Below, one piece after another: positions 19,300 through 27,511 of a stretch of DNA of 64,000 nt. Every line of letters starts with the position of its first letter. The first letter of the stretch is position 1. The notes under the pieces were generated by a model. It was not told where the DNA came from and made no database searches. It worked only from the letters and a program-made list of their open reading frames with translations. The stretch comes from Saccharibacillus brassicae (GTDB taxonomy: Bacteria > Bacillota > Bacilli > Paenibacillales > Paenibacillaceae): assembly GCF_006542275.1 (NCBI RefSeq), contig NZ_CP041217.1, forward strand, positions 4,404,501 to 4,468,500. The letters run 5' to 3'. Position numbers and translations under genes: made by a program.

Positions 19300-19871
19300 G
19301 CGAGGCGCAGCGAGAGAAACATGAAGCGATTCTGGATTCGGCGTTCGAGATTTTCGGCAAAAAAGGCTTCTACGAAACGAAAATCTCGGATATTACCGAA
19401 CACGCCGGAATCGCCAAAGGAACCATGTACCTGTATTTCAAAAGCAAGGAAGAACTGTTTCTCGCGGTTACGCGGCGGGATTGGGAAAAGTTTTTGCGCG
19501 ACCTGAATTTTCGGATCAAGCACGCGGACGGGCTGATGTCCAAGCTGCAACGCGTCGCCGAACATCATCTGGAGTATTATTACGAACGCAAAGAGCACGG
19601 CAAGATTTTTTTCCATGCGCCCAACAACGATTCGGAACTGATGCGGATGATGCACGGATTTTTGACCCGGTACATGGCGGCGGTGAAGGAAGTGCTGGAA
19701 GAAGCGGGCATGCCCGATCCGGACTTTTACGCCAAAGCGTTTATCGGCATGCTCGACCGGCTCAAAATGGACATTTTGTTCGAAGGCGAATTTACGCGCG
19801 ACGAAATGGCACTGCGGGTCGAGCAGACCGTTCGGCTGTTCCTACGGGGCAGCGAGCAGGAGTTGAATTGA
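19296..19871 (+). CDS. TetR-family regulator
   Basis: 191 residues. N-terminal HTH (residues about 8-55): ILDSAFEIFGKKGFYETKIS then GIAKGTMYLYFKSKEELF. The remainder is the helical ligand-binding and dimer domain. The ATGA overlap with the DUF92 gene indicates co-translation; it may control this operon or the ABC-F gene 86 bp downstream. Confidence 0.88.
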   Translation: MSEAQREKHEAILDSAFEIFGKKGFYETKISDITEHAGIAKGTMYLYFKSKEELFLAVTRRDWEKFLRDLNFRIKHADGLMSKLQRVAEHHLEYYYERKEHGKIFFHAPNNDSELMRMMHGFLTRYMAAVKEVLEEAGMPDPDFYAKAFIGMLDRLKMDILFEGEFTRDEMALRVEQTVRLFLRGSEQELN

Positions 19872-19957
19872 AAGAACGTCCGGACTTCCGCGGGCTGCGG
19901 AGGTTCGGTTTTTTTGATAGAGGACAGGGTTGATCGACGAAAGGGGAGTGCACGGCA

Positions 19958-21928
19958 ATGAATATTATGACCGTTGAACAATTATCGAAAAGTTACGGGG
20001 AAAAGGTGCTGTTCGACGGCGCCTCCTTCGGCATGGAAGATCAGGACAAAATCGGATTGGTCGGCGTGAACGGCACCGGCAAATCGACGTTTCTCAAAAT
20101 CATCGCGGGCCTCGAACAGGCCGATTCCGGTCAGGTTGTCAAAAGTGGGGGCGTCCGCGTCCGCTATATGGATCAGAATCCGGACTTCGATCCGGAACTG
20201 ACCGTCCTCCAGCAGCTGCTGCACGGCGAAGGCGAAGAACTGGCGGCTGCGCGCGCGTACAGCGAAGCGACCCTGCTGTTCGACACCGATCCGAGTTCGG
20301 AGAAATTCCAGCAGCTGCTGATGGATACGGGGCAGGAGCTGGACCGCCTGAACGCCTGGAGCCTCGAAAGCGAAGCCAAAAGCGTGCTGTCGAAGCTGGG
20401 ACTCGATATTTTCGACGCCAAAATGGGTTCGCTCTCCGGCGGCCAGCGTAAGCGCGTGGCGCTTGCGGCCGCACTTGTGCAGCCGTCCGAACTGCTCATT
20501 CTGGACGAGCCGACCAACCATATCGACTCCGAATCGGTCGCCTGGCTTGAGACGTATCTCAAGAAACGCCGCGGCGCGCTGCTCATGGTTACCCACGATC
20601 GCTACTTCCTGGATCGGGTCGCCGACGTCATGCTGGAACTGGACTACGGGAAAATGCACCGCTATACCGCGAACTATTCCCGGTTCCTTGAACTCAAAGC
20701 GGAACGCGAAGAACGCGAATCCGCGACCGAAGACAAACGCCGCAACCTGCTGCGCAAAGAGCTGGCCTGGATTCGGCGCGGCGCCAAAGCCCGTTCGACC
20801 AAGCAGAAAGCGCGGATTGACCGCTTCGAACAGCTGCAAGACGACAAGCCGCAGCAGAAAAGCGACAATCTCGAAATGGCGAGCATGTCCACGCGTCTAG
20901 GCCGCAAAGTGCTGGAGATTGACCATATCAGCAAATCGCTGGCCGGCCGCCTGCTGATCGACGATCTGCATTACATGACCGTGCCCGGCGACCGGATCGG
21001 CATCGTCGGCCCGAACGGACGCGGCAAGTCGACGCTGCTGAACCTGATCGCAGGCGATCTTGAAGCCGACAGCGGCCGGATCGACCAAGGTTCGACCGTA
21101 CGCATCGGCTACTTCCGTCAGGAACCGGCCGAGATGGACCCGGCGATGCGGGCGATCGATTATATCAAGGAAGCCGCCGAGACCGTCAAGACCGACGAAG
21201 GTACCGTAACCGCGTCGCAGATGCTGGAACGCTTCCTGTTCACGCCAACCGCCCAGTGGACGCCGATCGGCAAGCTGTCCGGCGGCGAACGCCGCCGCCT
21301 GTACCTGCTGCGCATCCTGATCACCGCGCCGAACGTCCTGCTGCTGGACGAGCCGACCAATGACCTGGACATCCAGACGCTGACCGTGCTCGAAGATTAT
21401 CTCGACGATTTCCCCGGCGTCATGATTACCGTATCCCACGATCGCTACTTCCTGGATCGGGTGTGCGACAAACTGTTCGCCTTCGAAGGCGGCGGCAAAG
21501 TCGCAATTCACGCCGGCAATTACAGCGATTATATGGAACGCACCGGCGGCGATTCGCTGCAGGGCGGCATGTCTTCGAGCGGCAAAGGCGGCCTCGCCAC
21601 CTCCGCCGACATGAGCGCCGTCAAGACCCCGGCCCCTGCCGCAGCGGCTCCGGCAGCCCCTGCGGAACCGACGGCCGCTTCCGGCAAAAAGGTCAAGTTC
21701 ACCTACGGCGAACAGCGCGAATACGACAACATCGACGCTTCGATCGAAGCCGCCGAGCAGAAGATCGCCGACCTGGCCGTCCAAATGGACCGCTCCGCCA
21801 GCGACTCGGCGAAACTGCAAGAACTGATCGCCGAACACGCAGCCGCGGAAACGGAGCTTGAAGGACTGATGGAACGCTGGGCTTATCTGAATGAGCTGGC
21901 TGAGCAGATTGCGAAGCAGGGGAAGTAA
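19958..21928 (+). CDS. ABC-F family ATPase
   Basis: 656 residues, soluble, with two ABC domains and no membrane segment. First domain: GVNGTGKST, LSGGQRKRVALA, LLILDEPTNHID. Second: GPNGRGKST, LSGGERRRLYLL, LLLDEPTNDLD. The basic linker (about 250-300) fits the ABC-F interdomain arm. The Ala/Pro linker and C-terminal coiled coil (about 590-656) resemble Uup/YdiF-type proteins. ABC-F proteins act on the ribosome; housekeeping versus antibiotic-protection role cannot be decided here. Confidence 0.9.
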   Translation: MNIMTVEQLSKSYGEKVLFDGASFGMEDQDKIGLVGVNGTGKSTFLKIIAGLEQADSGQVVKSGGVRVRYMDQNPDFDPELTVLQQLLHGEGEELAAARAYSEATLLFDTDPSSEKFQQLLMDTGQELDRLNAWSLESEAKSVLSKLGLDIFDAKMGSLSGGQRKRVALAAALVQPSELLILDEPTNHIDSESVAWLETYLKKRRGALLMVTHDRYFLDRVADVMLELDYGKMHRYTANYSRFLELKAEREERESATEDKRRNLLRKELAWIRRGAKARSTKQKARIDRFEQLQDDKPQQKSDNLEMASMSTRLGRKVLEIDHISKSLAGRLLIDDLHYMTVPGDRIGIVGPNGRGKSTLLNLIAGDLEADSGRIDQGSTVRIGYFRQEPAEMDPAMRAIDYIKEAAETVKTDEGTVTASQMLERFLFTPTAQWTPIGKLSGGERRRLYLLRILITAPNVLLLDEPTNDLDIQTLTVLEDYLDDFPGVMITVSHDRYFLDRVCDKLFAFEGGGKVAIHAGNYSDYMERTGGDSLQGGMSSSGKGGLATSADMSAVKTPAPAAAAPAAPAEPTAASGKKVKFTYGEQREYDNIDASIEAAEQKIADLAVQMDRSASDSAKLQELIAEHAAAETELEGLMERWAYLNELAEQIAKQGK

Positions 21929-21987
21929 GGGTTCGGTGTGAAGGATAGATAGGTCGTTTGGGCAAGATGGGTAGGAGCGGAAGGATT

Positions 21988-22027
21988 AAGGCCTTTGGAT
22001 GGGTATCCATCTAAAGGCTTTTTTTTA
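21988..22027 (+). terminator. Rho-independent terminator
   Basis: AAGGCCTTTGGATGG and CCATCTAAAGGCTT pair imperfectly and are followed by eight T residues. Ends the ABC-F transcript. Confidence 0.85.
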
Positions 22028-22106
22028 GTATGGGAAAGCATGTACCTTCTTCCAGATCGATGATAAAATGGGGGAGCGAGCGACTGAGCTTAGGGGAATG
22101 GAATGG

Positions 22107-22198
22107 TTCGGGAATATCGTAGGGGATGTTGGGTGTAAGAAGTACGGGAATATCTGTATAGATAAGCGTTGGCGAAGTTCGGGAATAAGTCGTTATGT
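22107..22198 (+). other. Possible attI-like entry site: spaced direct repeats ending in GTTATGT
   Basis: Three direct repeats with the core CGGGAATA begin at 22109, 22145 and 22180, 35-36 bp apart. The last is 4 bp before GTTATGT (22192-22198), the left edge of the first cassette. This resembles the spaced direct repeats plus recombination core of integron attI sites. GC content drops sharply here. Assignment is inference. Confidence 0.4.
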
Positions 22199-22307
22199 GA
22201 AATTACAAGAGATATTAAGCATTTGATGTGATCAAATACGTTTTAAAATATGAAAGAGTCAGATTCTATATAAGTATAGCTCTTAAAATTTAGTGAGGAG
22301 GAAAAAA

Positions 22308-23390
22308 ATGAATTATCAAAAGTTTTCTCTAATACCTGGTCAAATAGAAATCGTCACTTCTAAAGGAGAATCTAATTATCAAGAGGTGCTGGATGATTTT
22401 GATTCAGCAGATTATATTTTTGTAACGACTTATAATATATCTCAGAATAGAACAGCGTTATTAAATTCTTTAAAAGAAGCAGCGAAACATGCAGAGGTCA
22501 GAATTGTAACCAATATACCAAATCGTTACGAAACTTATTATGGAGATAATGTACGCAATAAAGCTAGAGAAAGTATAAATAATTATACGAAGAAACTTAA
22601 TAGCGAAAACGAAGAATCAATAAGTGCTTTTTTTAACTTTGAAAATCATTCTAAAGTCATCCTTACAAACAATATCGCTTATATTGGTTCTGCTAATTTC
22701 TCAGAAGAAAGTAGTAATAATAGAGAAATTGGAATTATAATAAAAGACAAAAATCTTGTTCAAGTTGTGATAGATAATCTCGTTCCAATAATTTTGGATG
22801 AAAGTATCAGATATTACGGAAATTCTTTCGAAGAAAAAAAGCTTGTATTATCATTACTTGCTTCTCGGCTTGAGTCTGCTTCTATAAAAATTGAAGAAGA
22901 ATCCTATACGTATGTTGGAAGATTTGAAGAAGTGAAAAACTACAATTACTGGGACCCACAACTTCAGCAAGTATCGTTAGAACATGTACTAGAGCTTTTG
23001 GAAGAAATTGAAGAAGAGATATATAGAGTTAATGAGTTGTACGAAACGGATGAATTTGCAGATTTAATAGATTCAGAATCTATCGAACAAATTAAAATTC
23101 TTTTTTCAGAAGACGACAATATCTCAGAATTAGCAAATTTCAGTGAGAGAAACTATGCTTCAGATTTGATTGCTGAATGGAATGTTCATAATGAAGAAGA
23201 TATGGACGAAGCGACGCAACGAGCCACAGATCAGACTGCTGATAGAAAACAGGAGCTAGCAGAAGCTGCGCAAGAAGATATACAGAGTTTTTTCTTATGT
23301 ATCCAAAGAATTCAACATAGTTTTGAATCAGTCATTGAAAAGCTTGAAGAACTGGAGGAAGAACAAAAAATGAATATTGATAACACATAA
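22308..23390 (+). CDS. PLD-like (single-HKD) protein, cassette 1
   Basis: 360 residues. The N-terminal 175 residues match the phospholipase D-like fold used by nucleases. The HKD-type motif is NHSKVILTNNIAYIGSANFS: His, Lys and GSxN are present, but the position normally Asp is Asn. The C-terminal half is acidic and helical, coiled-coil prone. ATG after GAGGAGG. A nuclease or defence-associated role is possible but unproven. AT-rich codon use unlike flanking genes. Confidence 0.65.
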   Translation: MNYQKFSLIPGQIEIVTSKGESNYQEVLDDFDSADYIFVTTYNISQNRTALLNSLKEAAKHAEVRIVTNIPNRYETYYGDNVRNKARESINNYTKKLNSENEESISAFFNFENHSKVILTNNIAYIGSANFSEESSNNREIGIIIKDKNLVQVVIDNLVPIILDESIRYYGNSFEEKKLVLSLLASRLESASIKIEEESYTYVGRFEEVKNYNYWDPQLQQVSLEHVLELLEEIEEEIYRVNELYETDEFADLIDSESIEQIKILFSEDDNISELANFSERNYASDLIAEWNVHNEEDMDEATQRATDQTADRKQELAEAAQEDIQSFFLCIQRIQHSFESVIEKLEELEEEQKMNIDNT

Positions 23391-23395
23391 TTTTA

Positions 23396-23433
23396 AAAAG
23401 GAGTGAGTCAAAATTAAAGACTCACTCCTTTTT
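23396..23433 (+). terminator. Terminator inside cassette 1
   Basis: AAAAAGGAGTGAGTC pairs with GACTCACTCCTTTTT; a near-perfect stem-loop just after the PLD-like gene and 30 bp before the first attC-like site. Confidence 0.9.
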
Positions 23434-23465
23434 AAAAGTAAAACGAATAACAAAACGGTAACTTC

Positions 23466-23561
23466 ACTTAACATAATATTCACGCTGCGGACATTCGTCC
23501 TTGGCCCGGCATTCGCCGGCCACCCGACATGCGTCGGGTCGTAAATATAGGAACGTTAGAC
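23466..23561 (+). repeat. attC-like site 1
   Basis: Starts ACTTAAC, ends GTTAGAC. Outer stem TATTCACG / CGTAAATA (one mismatch to the other copies). Inner hairpins: GGACATTCGTCC, CCGGCATTCGCCGG, ACCCGACATGCGTCGGGT. The left core matches GTTATGTGAAATTAC at 22192 with two differences, defining cassette 1 as about 22193-23466. Confidence 0.75.
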
Positions 23562-23621
23562 GAAATGGTCAAAACCTATTCTAAGAAAATTTAATACCTA
23601 TTTAGACTTGGAACGGATTCA

Positions 23622-23993
23622 ATGAAGCATGTTATGACCTTGTTCCCTGAGTATTTTAATTCAACCTGTTCAGGTCGAAAACAAGTTGAAGTTCGTTTAA
23701 ATGATGAAAAAAGAAGAGTGATGAACGTAGGAGATACTATTCAGTTTGAGTGTTTACCTGATCGAAAAAGAACTGTAAAAGCAATAGTAGAAGAATTATA
23801 TAAATACGAGACTTTTGAAGGCTTATATCAATCGATCCCTTTTAAGGATATGGATTGTGAAGGATGGACAATGAAAGAAATGATAGATGGAACTTATGAA
23901 ATTTATACACCTGAACAAGAAAGGAAGTGGGGAGTACTTGGAATAAGAATTAGATTGAAAGCTGAGTTCGAAGGAGCCGACCACATTGTCTAA
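23622..23993 (+). CDS. ASCH/PUA-like domain protein, cassette 2
   Basis: 123 residues. MKHVMTLFPEYFNSTCSGRKQVEVRLNDEKRR, then GDTIQFECLPDRKRTVKAIVEEL, matches the ASCH beta-barrel family, thought to bind RNA or nucleotides. The stop codon TAA (23991-23993) is itself part of the GTCTAAC core of the next attC-like site. No clear Shine-Dalgarno precedes the ATG. Function otherwise unknown. Confidence 0.7.
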   Translation: MKHVMTLFPEYFNSTCSGRKQVEVRLNDEKRRVMNVGDTIQFECLPDRKRTVKAIVEELYKYETFEGLYQSIPFKDMDCEGWTMKEMIDGTYEIYTPEQERKWGVLGIRIRLKAEFEGADHIV

Positions 23994-24083
23994 CATAATA
24001 TTCACGCTGCGGGCATACGCCTTTGATCCGGCATTCGCCGGACACTCGACATGCGTCGAGTCGTGAATACAGGAACGTTATCG
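23988..24083 (+). repeat. attC-like site 2
   Basis: Starts GTCTAAC (complementary to GTTAGAC ending site 1), ends GTTATCG. Outer stem TATTCACG / CGTGAATA. Inner hairpins GGGCATACGCC, CCGGCATTCGCCGG, CTCGACATGCGTCGAG. The first arm changed from GGAC/GTCC to GGGC/GCC(T), keeping most pairing. Confidence 0.78.
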
Positions 24084-24135
24084 GAAACCCTAGAAAACCA
24101 GATAAATTCATTTGCAAAGCACAAGGGGCAATAAA

Positions 24136-24465
24136 ATGACAATCAGTAAAAGAAATTCAAGAGCTATAAATATTAACGACGAGAATTTCAGATGGACGAT
24201 CTCTCCAGGAAGTGGCTATTTAGTATTCGTTGCAGAGCATGCAACCGTAAAGGGATAAAAGATAGAGGTTTATATTGAGTCTGAAATCAATAAGTTGTGG
24301 ATGAATTTTCCGTATGTTGAAGACATGAACCTAAGACTGGTACAACCTAATGGAGTGAGAAAAATAATTATACAAGCTATAACCTTGGGGTGGAACTACA
24401 AAGAACCTGGAAAACCAATAGTATTTGACTTGAAGAATGAAAATTTAATTCAAAGACAGAGTTAG
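24136..24465 (+). pseudogene. Interrupted hypothetical gene, cassette 3
   Basis: One frame runs from ATG 24136 to TAG 24463-24465 (109 residues) but contains an in-frame TAA at 24256-24258. After the stop the same frame continues with protein-like codons (KIEVYIESEINKLWMNFPYV). It is probably a decayed cassette gene with one nonsense mutation. No family recognised. Confidence 0.6.
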
Positions 24466-24497
24466 ATTTATAAATTATATAAAGATCCCAGGGCATC

Positions 24498-24593
24498 CGA
24501 TAACATAATATTCACGCTGCGGGCATACGCCCTTGGCCCGGCATACGCCGGACACTCAGCATGCGCTGAGTTGTGAATACAGGAACGTTATAT
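24498..24593 (+). repeat. attC-like site 3
   Basis: Starts TCCGATAAC (complement of GTTATCGGA ending site 2), ends GTTATAT. Outer stem TATTCACG / TGTGAATA. Inner hairpins GGGCATACGCCC, CCGGCATACGCCGG, CTCAGCATGCGCTGAG. The third arm shows a compensatory GAC/GTC to AGC/GCT change versus site 2. Confidence 0.78.
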
Positions 24594-24630
24594 GCAACCT
24601 TAAAATCAAAAAGCACTTAAGGGAGACAAG

Positions 24631-25149
24631 ATGGTATATAACAAAAAAATGAAATTTTTTAGTATAACGACAATCATTGCTCTCCTGTTTTTCTTGGCTT
24701 TAGCTATATGGAATTCTGTAAGCTGGAATCAAGAAAAATTATACGGCAGCATACAGATATATGAAGATTGGCGCGGGAATATTCAATTGGCACAGCACTC
24801 TTTAAATCAAAAAGGAGCACCCTCATTTCAAATTTATGCAGATATAGCTAGAGCACGAGGTTTTTCTAATTCAGGTATTTACTATTCTTCTAATCAAGAT
24901 GTATTTAGTCGTTTAACATCTCTTTCTACCGAGTTAGAACTTGAAATTTCAGGTTTGATGACAAAGAACCCTGCTTTGTTGGATGAAGATCAAGATTTTT
25001 TGGCTAATCAACTTGAATGGGTTCTTAAAAATCTAAGTATAAATTTAGAAGAAGTATCATCTTCTCAGGTAGAAGAGATGCGACAAACTCTAAATTTTAA
25101 TTATATTAAGTATGCGAAAATACCTAGCGAAAAAGTAGAGGTAGAATAA
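24631..25149 (+). CDS. Membrane-anchored hypothetical protein, cassette 4
   Basis: 172 residues. One N-terminal transmembrane helix (ITTIIALLFFLALAIWNSV, about residues 12-30) and an extracytoplasmic helical domain. ATG after GGGAGA. No family recognised. It is followed immediately by a terminator and then nearly 300 bp without a gene before the next attC-like site. Confidence 0.7.
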   Translation: MVYNKKMKFFSITTIIALLFFLALAIWNSVSWNQEKLYGSIQIYEDWRGNIQLAQHSLNQKGAPSFQIYADIARARGFSNSGIYYSSNQDVFSRLTSLSTELELEISGLMTKNPALLDEDQDFLANQLEWVLKNLSINLEEVSSSQVEEMRQTLNFNYIKYAKIPSEKVEVE

Positions 25150-25157
25150 GATGATAA

Positions 25158-25188
25158 GGCGCCGAGTTCCCTATCGGCGTTTTTTCTT
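25158..25188 (+). terminator. Terminator inside cassette 4
   Basis: GCGCCGA and TCGGCGT pair around TTCCCTA, followed by TTTTTTC. The following stretch to 25458 has no supportable gene. Confidence 0.8.
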
Positions 25189-25460
25189 AGGGTTAAAACA
25201 TTTAAAAAATCAAAGCGATTTAGAAAGATAAAGATAAGAGCGATTAAGGGATGAAGGTAAGACCTGAAATCGGAAGCACGGTGTCGCTTCTGCTCAGACG
25301 AATGAATAAAGGAAGTTTGGAAAGCGTTTTAAATCAAAGGAGATTTGAAAAAGATTGAGGGAGAGCTAAAAAAGCATTGGAGAAAGAGAGAAAGAAAGCA
25401 TAGAATTGAACAAGGAAAAGATCCAATAAGATTAAGAGAATCTGTAAGAGCCGAGGTAGC

Positions 25461-25538
25461 ATATAATATAACATTTACGCTGCGGACATTCGTCCTTGGT
25501 CCGGCATTCGCCGGGTCGTGAATACAGGAACGTTAGAT
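25461..25538 (+). repeat. attC-like site 4 (one arm deleted)
   Basis: Starts GCATATAAT, near-complement of GTTATATGC ending site 3 (C to T change in the core). Ends GTTAGAT. The first two hairpins are intact (GGACATTCGTCC, CCGGCATTCGCCGG). The third arm is missing, leaving GGGTCGTGAATA, so the site is 18 bp shorter than its relatives. Confidence 0.7.
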
Positions 25539-25583
25539 GCAATTCCATAATACACATAAGACAAATGAAAGGAGAGAACTGAA

Positions 25584-26105
25584 ATCGCTGATATAGGCCA
25601 GAAGATCGTAAAAATTTTTTTAGAATCTTTGGGATTTGAAGTTAGAAAAATACCGGAAGGTAGCTCAAAAACACCAGATTATGAAGTGTATTTAAATAAT
25701 GAATTAGTGTTTTATTGCGAAGAAAAGACAATCGAATACGATGATTTTGAAGGCTCTAAAAGTGATCCAACATATAATTCTATTTCAAGTCAGGTCCATA
25801 AAGCAGTAAAACAATTTAAAAGCGTGAATGAAAATCGAGAGTTGCCAAACGTATTAGCATTTGTAAACTTCGATAATATGAAAGATGCTTACGATTTATT
25901 TATTACCTTAACAGGATACGCTCGGTTAGAGAGCGGCGAATACCTTGGGGTTCATAGCGTTGGAAGAGTAAGGCATGACTTGGACCAAGTTGATCTTTAT
26001 CTTTGGTTCAATAAGAAGAATTTCACAAATATGATCTGGGGAAAAGTACATCAAGAAAACCATAAAAGATTAACTAGAATCATTAATATCGAAAAGCGAA
26101 GTTAA
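25584..26105 (+). CDS. Hypothetical protein, cassette 5; no standard start at the RBS
   Basis: The first standard start is TTG 25629 (158 residues), but it lacks a Shine-Dalgarno. The frame is open upstream, and AAAGGAG at 25568-25574 is correctly spaced for ATC 25584. That gives an N-terminus IADIGQKIVKIFLESLGF that continues the fold naturally. Either ATC is used as a rare start or an ATG mutated. The protein is soluble with mixed alpha/beta content; no family recognised. Confidence 0.6.
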   Translation: MADIGQKIVKIFLESLGFEVRKIPEGSSKTPDYEVYLNNELVFYCEEKTIEYDDFEGSKSDPTYNSISSQVHKAVKQFKSVNENRELPNVLAFVNFDNMKDAYDLFITLTGYARLESGEYLGVHSVGRVRHDLDQVDLYLWFNKKNFTNMIWGKVHQENHKRLTRIINIEKRS

Positions 26106-26130
26106 AGTATCACAAAGAAGATGGAACATC

Positions 26131-26226
26131 ATTTAATATAATATTCACGCGGCGGACATTCATCCTTGATTCAGCATGCGCCGAACACCCGACATACGTC
26201 GCGTCGTGAATACAGGAACGTTAAGT
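26131..26226 (+). repeat. attC-like site 5 (degenerate core)
   Basis: Left core CATTTAAT is a decayed complement of GTTAGATG ending site 4. Ends GTTAAGT. Outer stem TATTCACG / CGTGAATA is intact. Inner arms have mismatches: GGACATTCATCC, TCAGCATGCGCCGA, CCCGACATACGTCGCG. Confidence 0.7.
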
Positions 26227-26296
26227 GAAATTCCAGTGAGAGTTGTAGATCTATGAAATGGTATGATGTAACCATCAAAACAAAGGAGGGATAAAG

Positions 26297-26539
26297 ATGA
26301 AATGGCAAGAAGTTCAGCAAATTTTTCCGAATCAGTTCGTAAAATTTGAAGTTCTTCATTCAGAAGAAACGGACAATCAAGAGGTCATTGATGATGTAGC
26401 CGTAATTGGTCCGATCAGTGATGAAGAAGCGACTCGTGAATTATTAAATAGCAGAGATAAAACGCTGGTTTATCATACTTCCAAAGATCAAGTCGTAGTA
26501 AAGGTACGGAAAAATATAGGGTTAAGGAGAAGTCTTTAA
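26297..26539 (+). CDS. Hypothetical protein, cassette 6 gene A
   Basis: 80 residues, RBS AAAGGAGGG, ATG 26297. Sequence MKWQEVQQIFPNQFVKFEVL then acidic. It ends directly against the ATG of the retropepsin-like gene, so the two are translationally coupled. No family recognised; the pairing suggests a partner or chaperone role. Confidence 0.7.
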   Translation: MKWQEVQQIFPNQFVKFEVLHSEETDNQEVIDDVAVIGPISDEEATRELLNSRDKTLVYHTSKDQVVVKVRKNIGLRRSL

Positions 26540-26917
26540 ATGAATATTGAATATCGAGACGGACTGTTATTTACAGAAATAACAGTCCATTTTAATAAGA
26601 AAAAGAAAGTAATATCGAACGTCGTGATCGATACAGGGGCTAGTCACAGCTTAATTTCACAAGATGAAGTAGACGAAATTGGGATACAAGTGAGTATGGA
26701 CGACGAAATCATAACCAGCTACGGGATTGGAGGTAAAGAGCATGCCTTTAGTAAGAAAATTGAGGGTATACAAATAGGAGATTGTACTTTAGAAGATGTA
26801 TACATAGACTTTACTTCATTTAAATATCACAACATTAACGGACTTTTGGGACTTGATGTACTGACTAAAGGGGAATTTAATATTGATCTAAGGGCATTTC
26901 AATTACTTCGTTCATAA
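26540..26917 (+). CDS. Retropepsin-like aspartyl protease domain protein, cassette 6 gene B
   Basis: 125 residues. VVIDTGASHSLIS is the active-site Asp-Thr-Gly motif of single-domain retropepsin-like proteases, and NGLLGLDVLTKGEFNIDL is the typical C-terminal hydrophobic-hydrophobic-Gly loop. Such proteins work as homodimers. Cytoplasmic; substrate unknown. It starts immediately after the stop of gene A. Confidence 0.78.
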   Translation: MNIEYRDGLLFTEITVHFNKKKKVISNVVIDTGASHSLISQDEVDEIGIQVSMDDEIITSYGIGGKEHAFSKKIEGIQIGDCTLEDVYIDFTSFKYHNINGLLGLDVLTKGEFNIDLRAFQLLRS

Positions 26918-26966
26918 GAGATAAAGAAGATAAGAAGTTGAGTGATTCGATGAAAACTGGAACATT

Positions 26967-27062
26967 ACTTAACATAATATTCATGCTGCGGGCATACGCC
27001 ATTGGTCCAGCATCTGCCAGACACTCGACAGTCGTCAAGTTGTGAATAAAAGAACATTAAAC
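26967..27062 (+). repeat. attC-like site 6
   Basis: Starts ACTTAAC (complement of GTTAAGT ending site 5). Ends ATTAAAC, a decayed GTTRRRY. Arms contain mismatches: GGGCATACGCCA, CCAGCATCTGCCAG, CTCGACAGTCGTCAAG. The right core pairs partly with GTCTAAC of site 7 at 43644, across the 15.9-kb insertion. Confidence 0.7.
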
Positions 27063-27122
27063 GAAAGATCACCAAAAGAGCAAAAATAAAAATCATAGGA
27101 GATCTAGGGCCTGTACGCAAAC

Positions 27123-27500
27123 CTATTTAAGCCAGATCCGAATCGAAATTAAAGCTAAAAAAGCCTTGAACATGCTCGCTGTCTTATCATAACGAGTCGC
27201 TAGGCGTCGGTAGTTTTTCATTTTATTGAAAAAGCATTCGACCAAGTGTCGTTCTTTATAAACACTACGGTCGTAAGGCTTCTTTACACGGCGATTTCTC
27301 TTGCTAGGAATCACAGCGATTGCGTTTTGTTCCCTTAAAAGAGTCCGAATCGCATCCGTATCGTAAGCACGATCGGCTAAAACCTCACGGTTTGACAGGT
27401 CGAACTGAGATAGCATTTCGTATCCTTTGACCGAGTCGTGAGCTTGCCTCGTCGTCAGCTCGAACTTGAGCGGATTGCCCAGCGCATCGACAATCGCATG
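27123..27500 (-). CDS. IS transposase C-terminal frame (copy 1)
   Basis: Carries the rest of the DDE domain: LADRAYDTDAI with the second Asp and ERHLVECFFNKMKNYRRLATRYDK with the YREK-type Glu. The codon where copy 2 has a TTG start is TTA here, so expression would depend on frameshifting. Left limit inferred from homology. Confidence 0.65.
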   Translation of the reverse strand, partial: HAIVDALGNPLKFELTTRQAHDSVKGYEMLSQFDLSNREVLADRAYDTDAIRTLLREQNAIAVIPSKRNRRVKKPYDRSVYKERHLVECFFNKMKNYRRLATRYDKTASMFKAFLALISIRIWLK

Positions 27501-27511
27501 GATTTTGGTAG

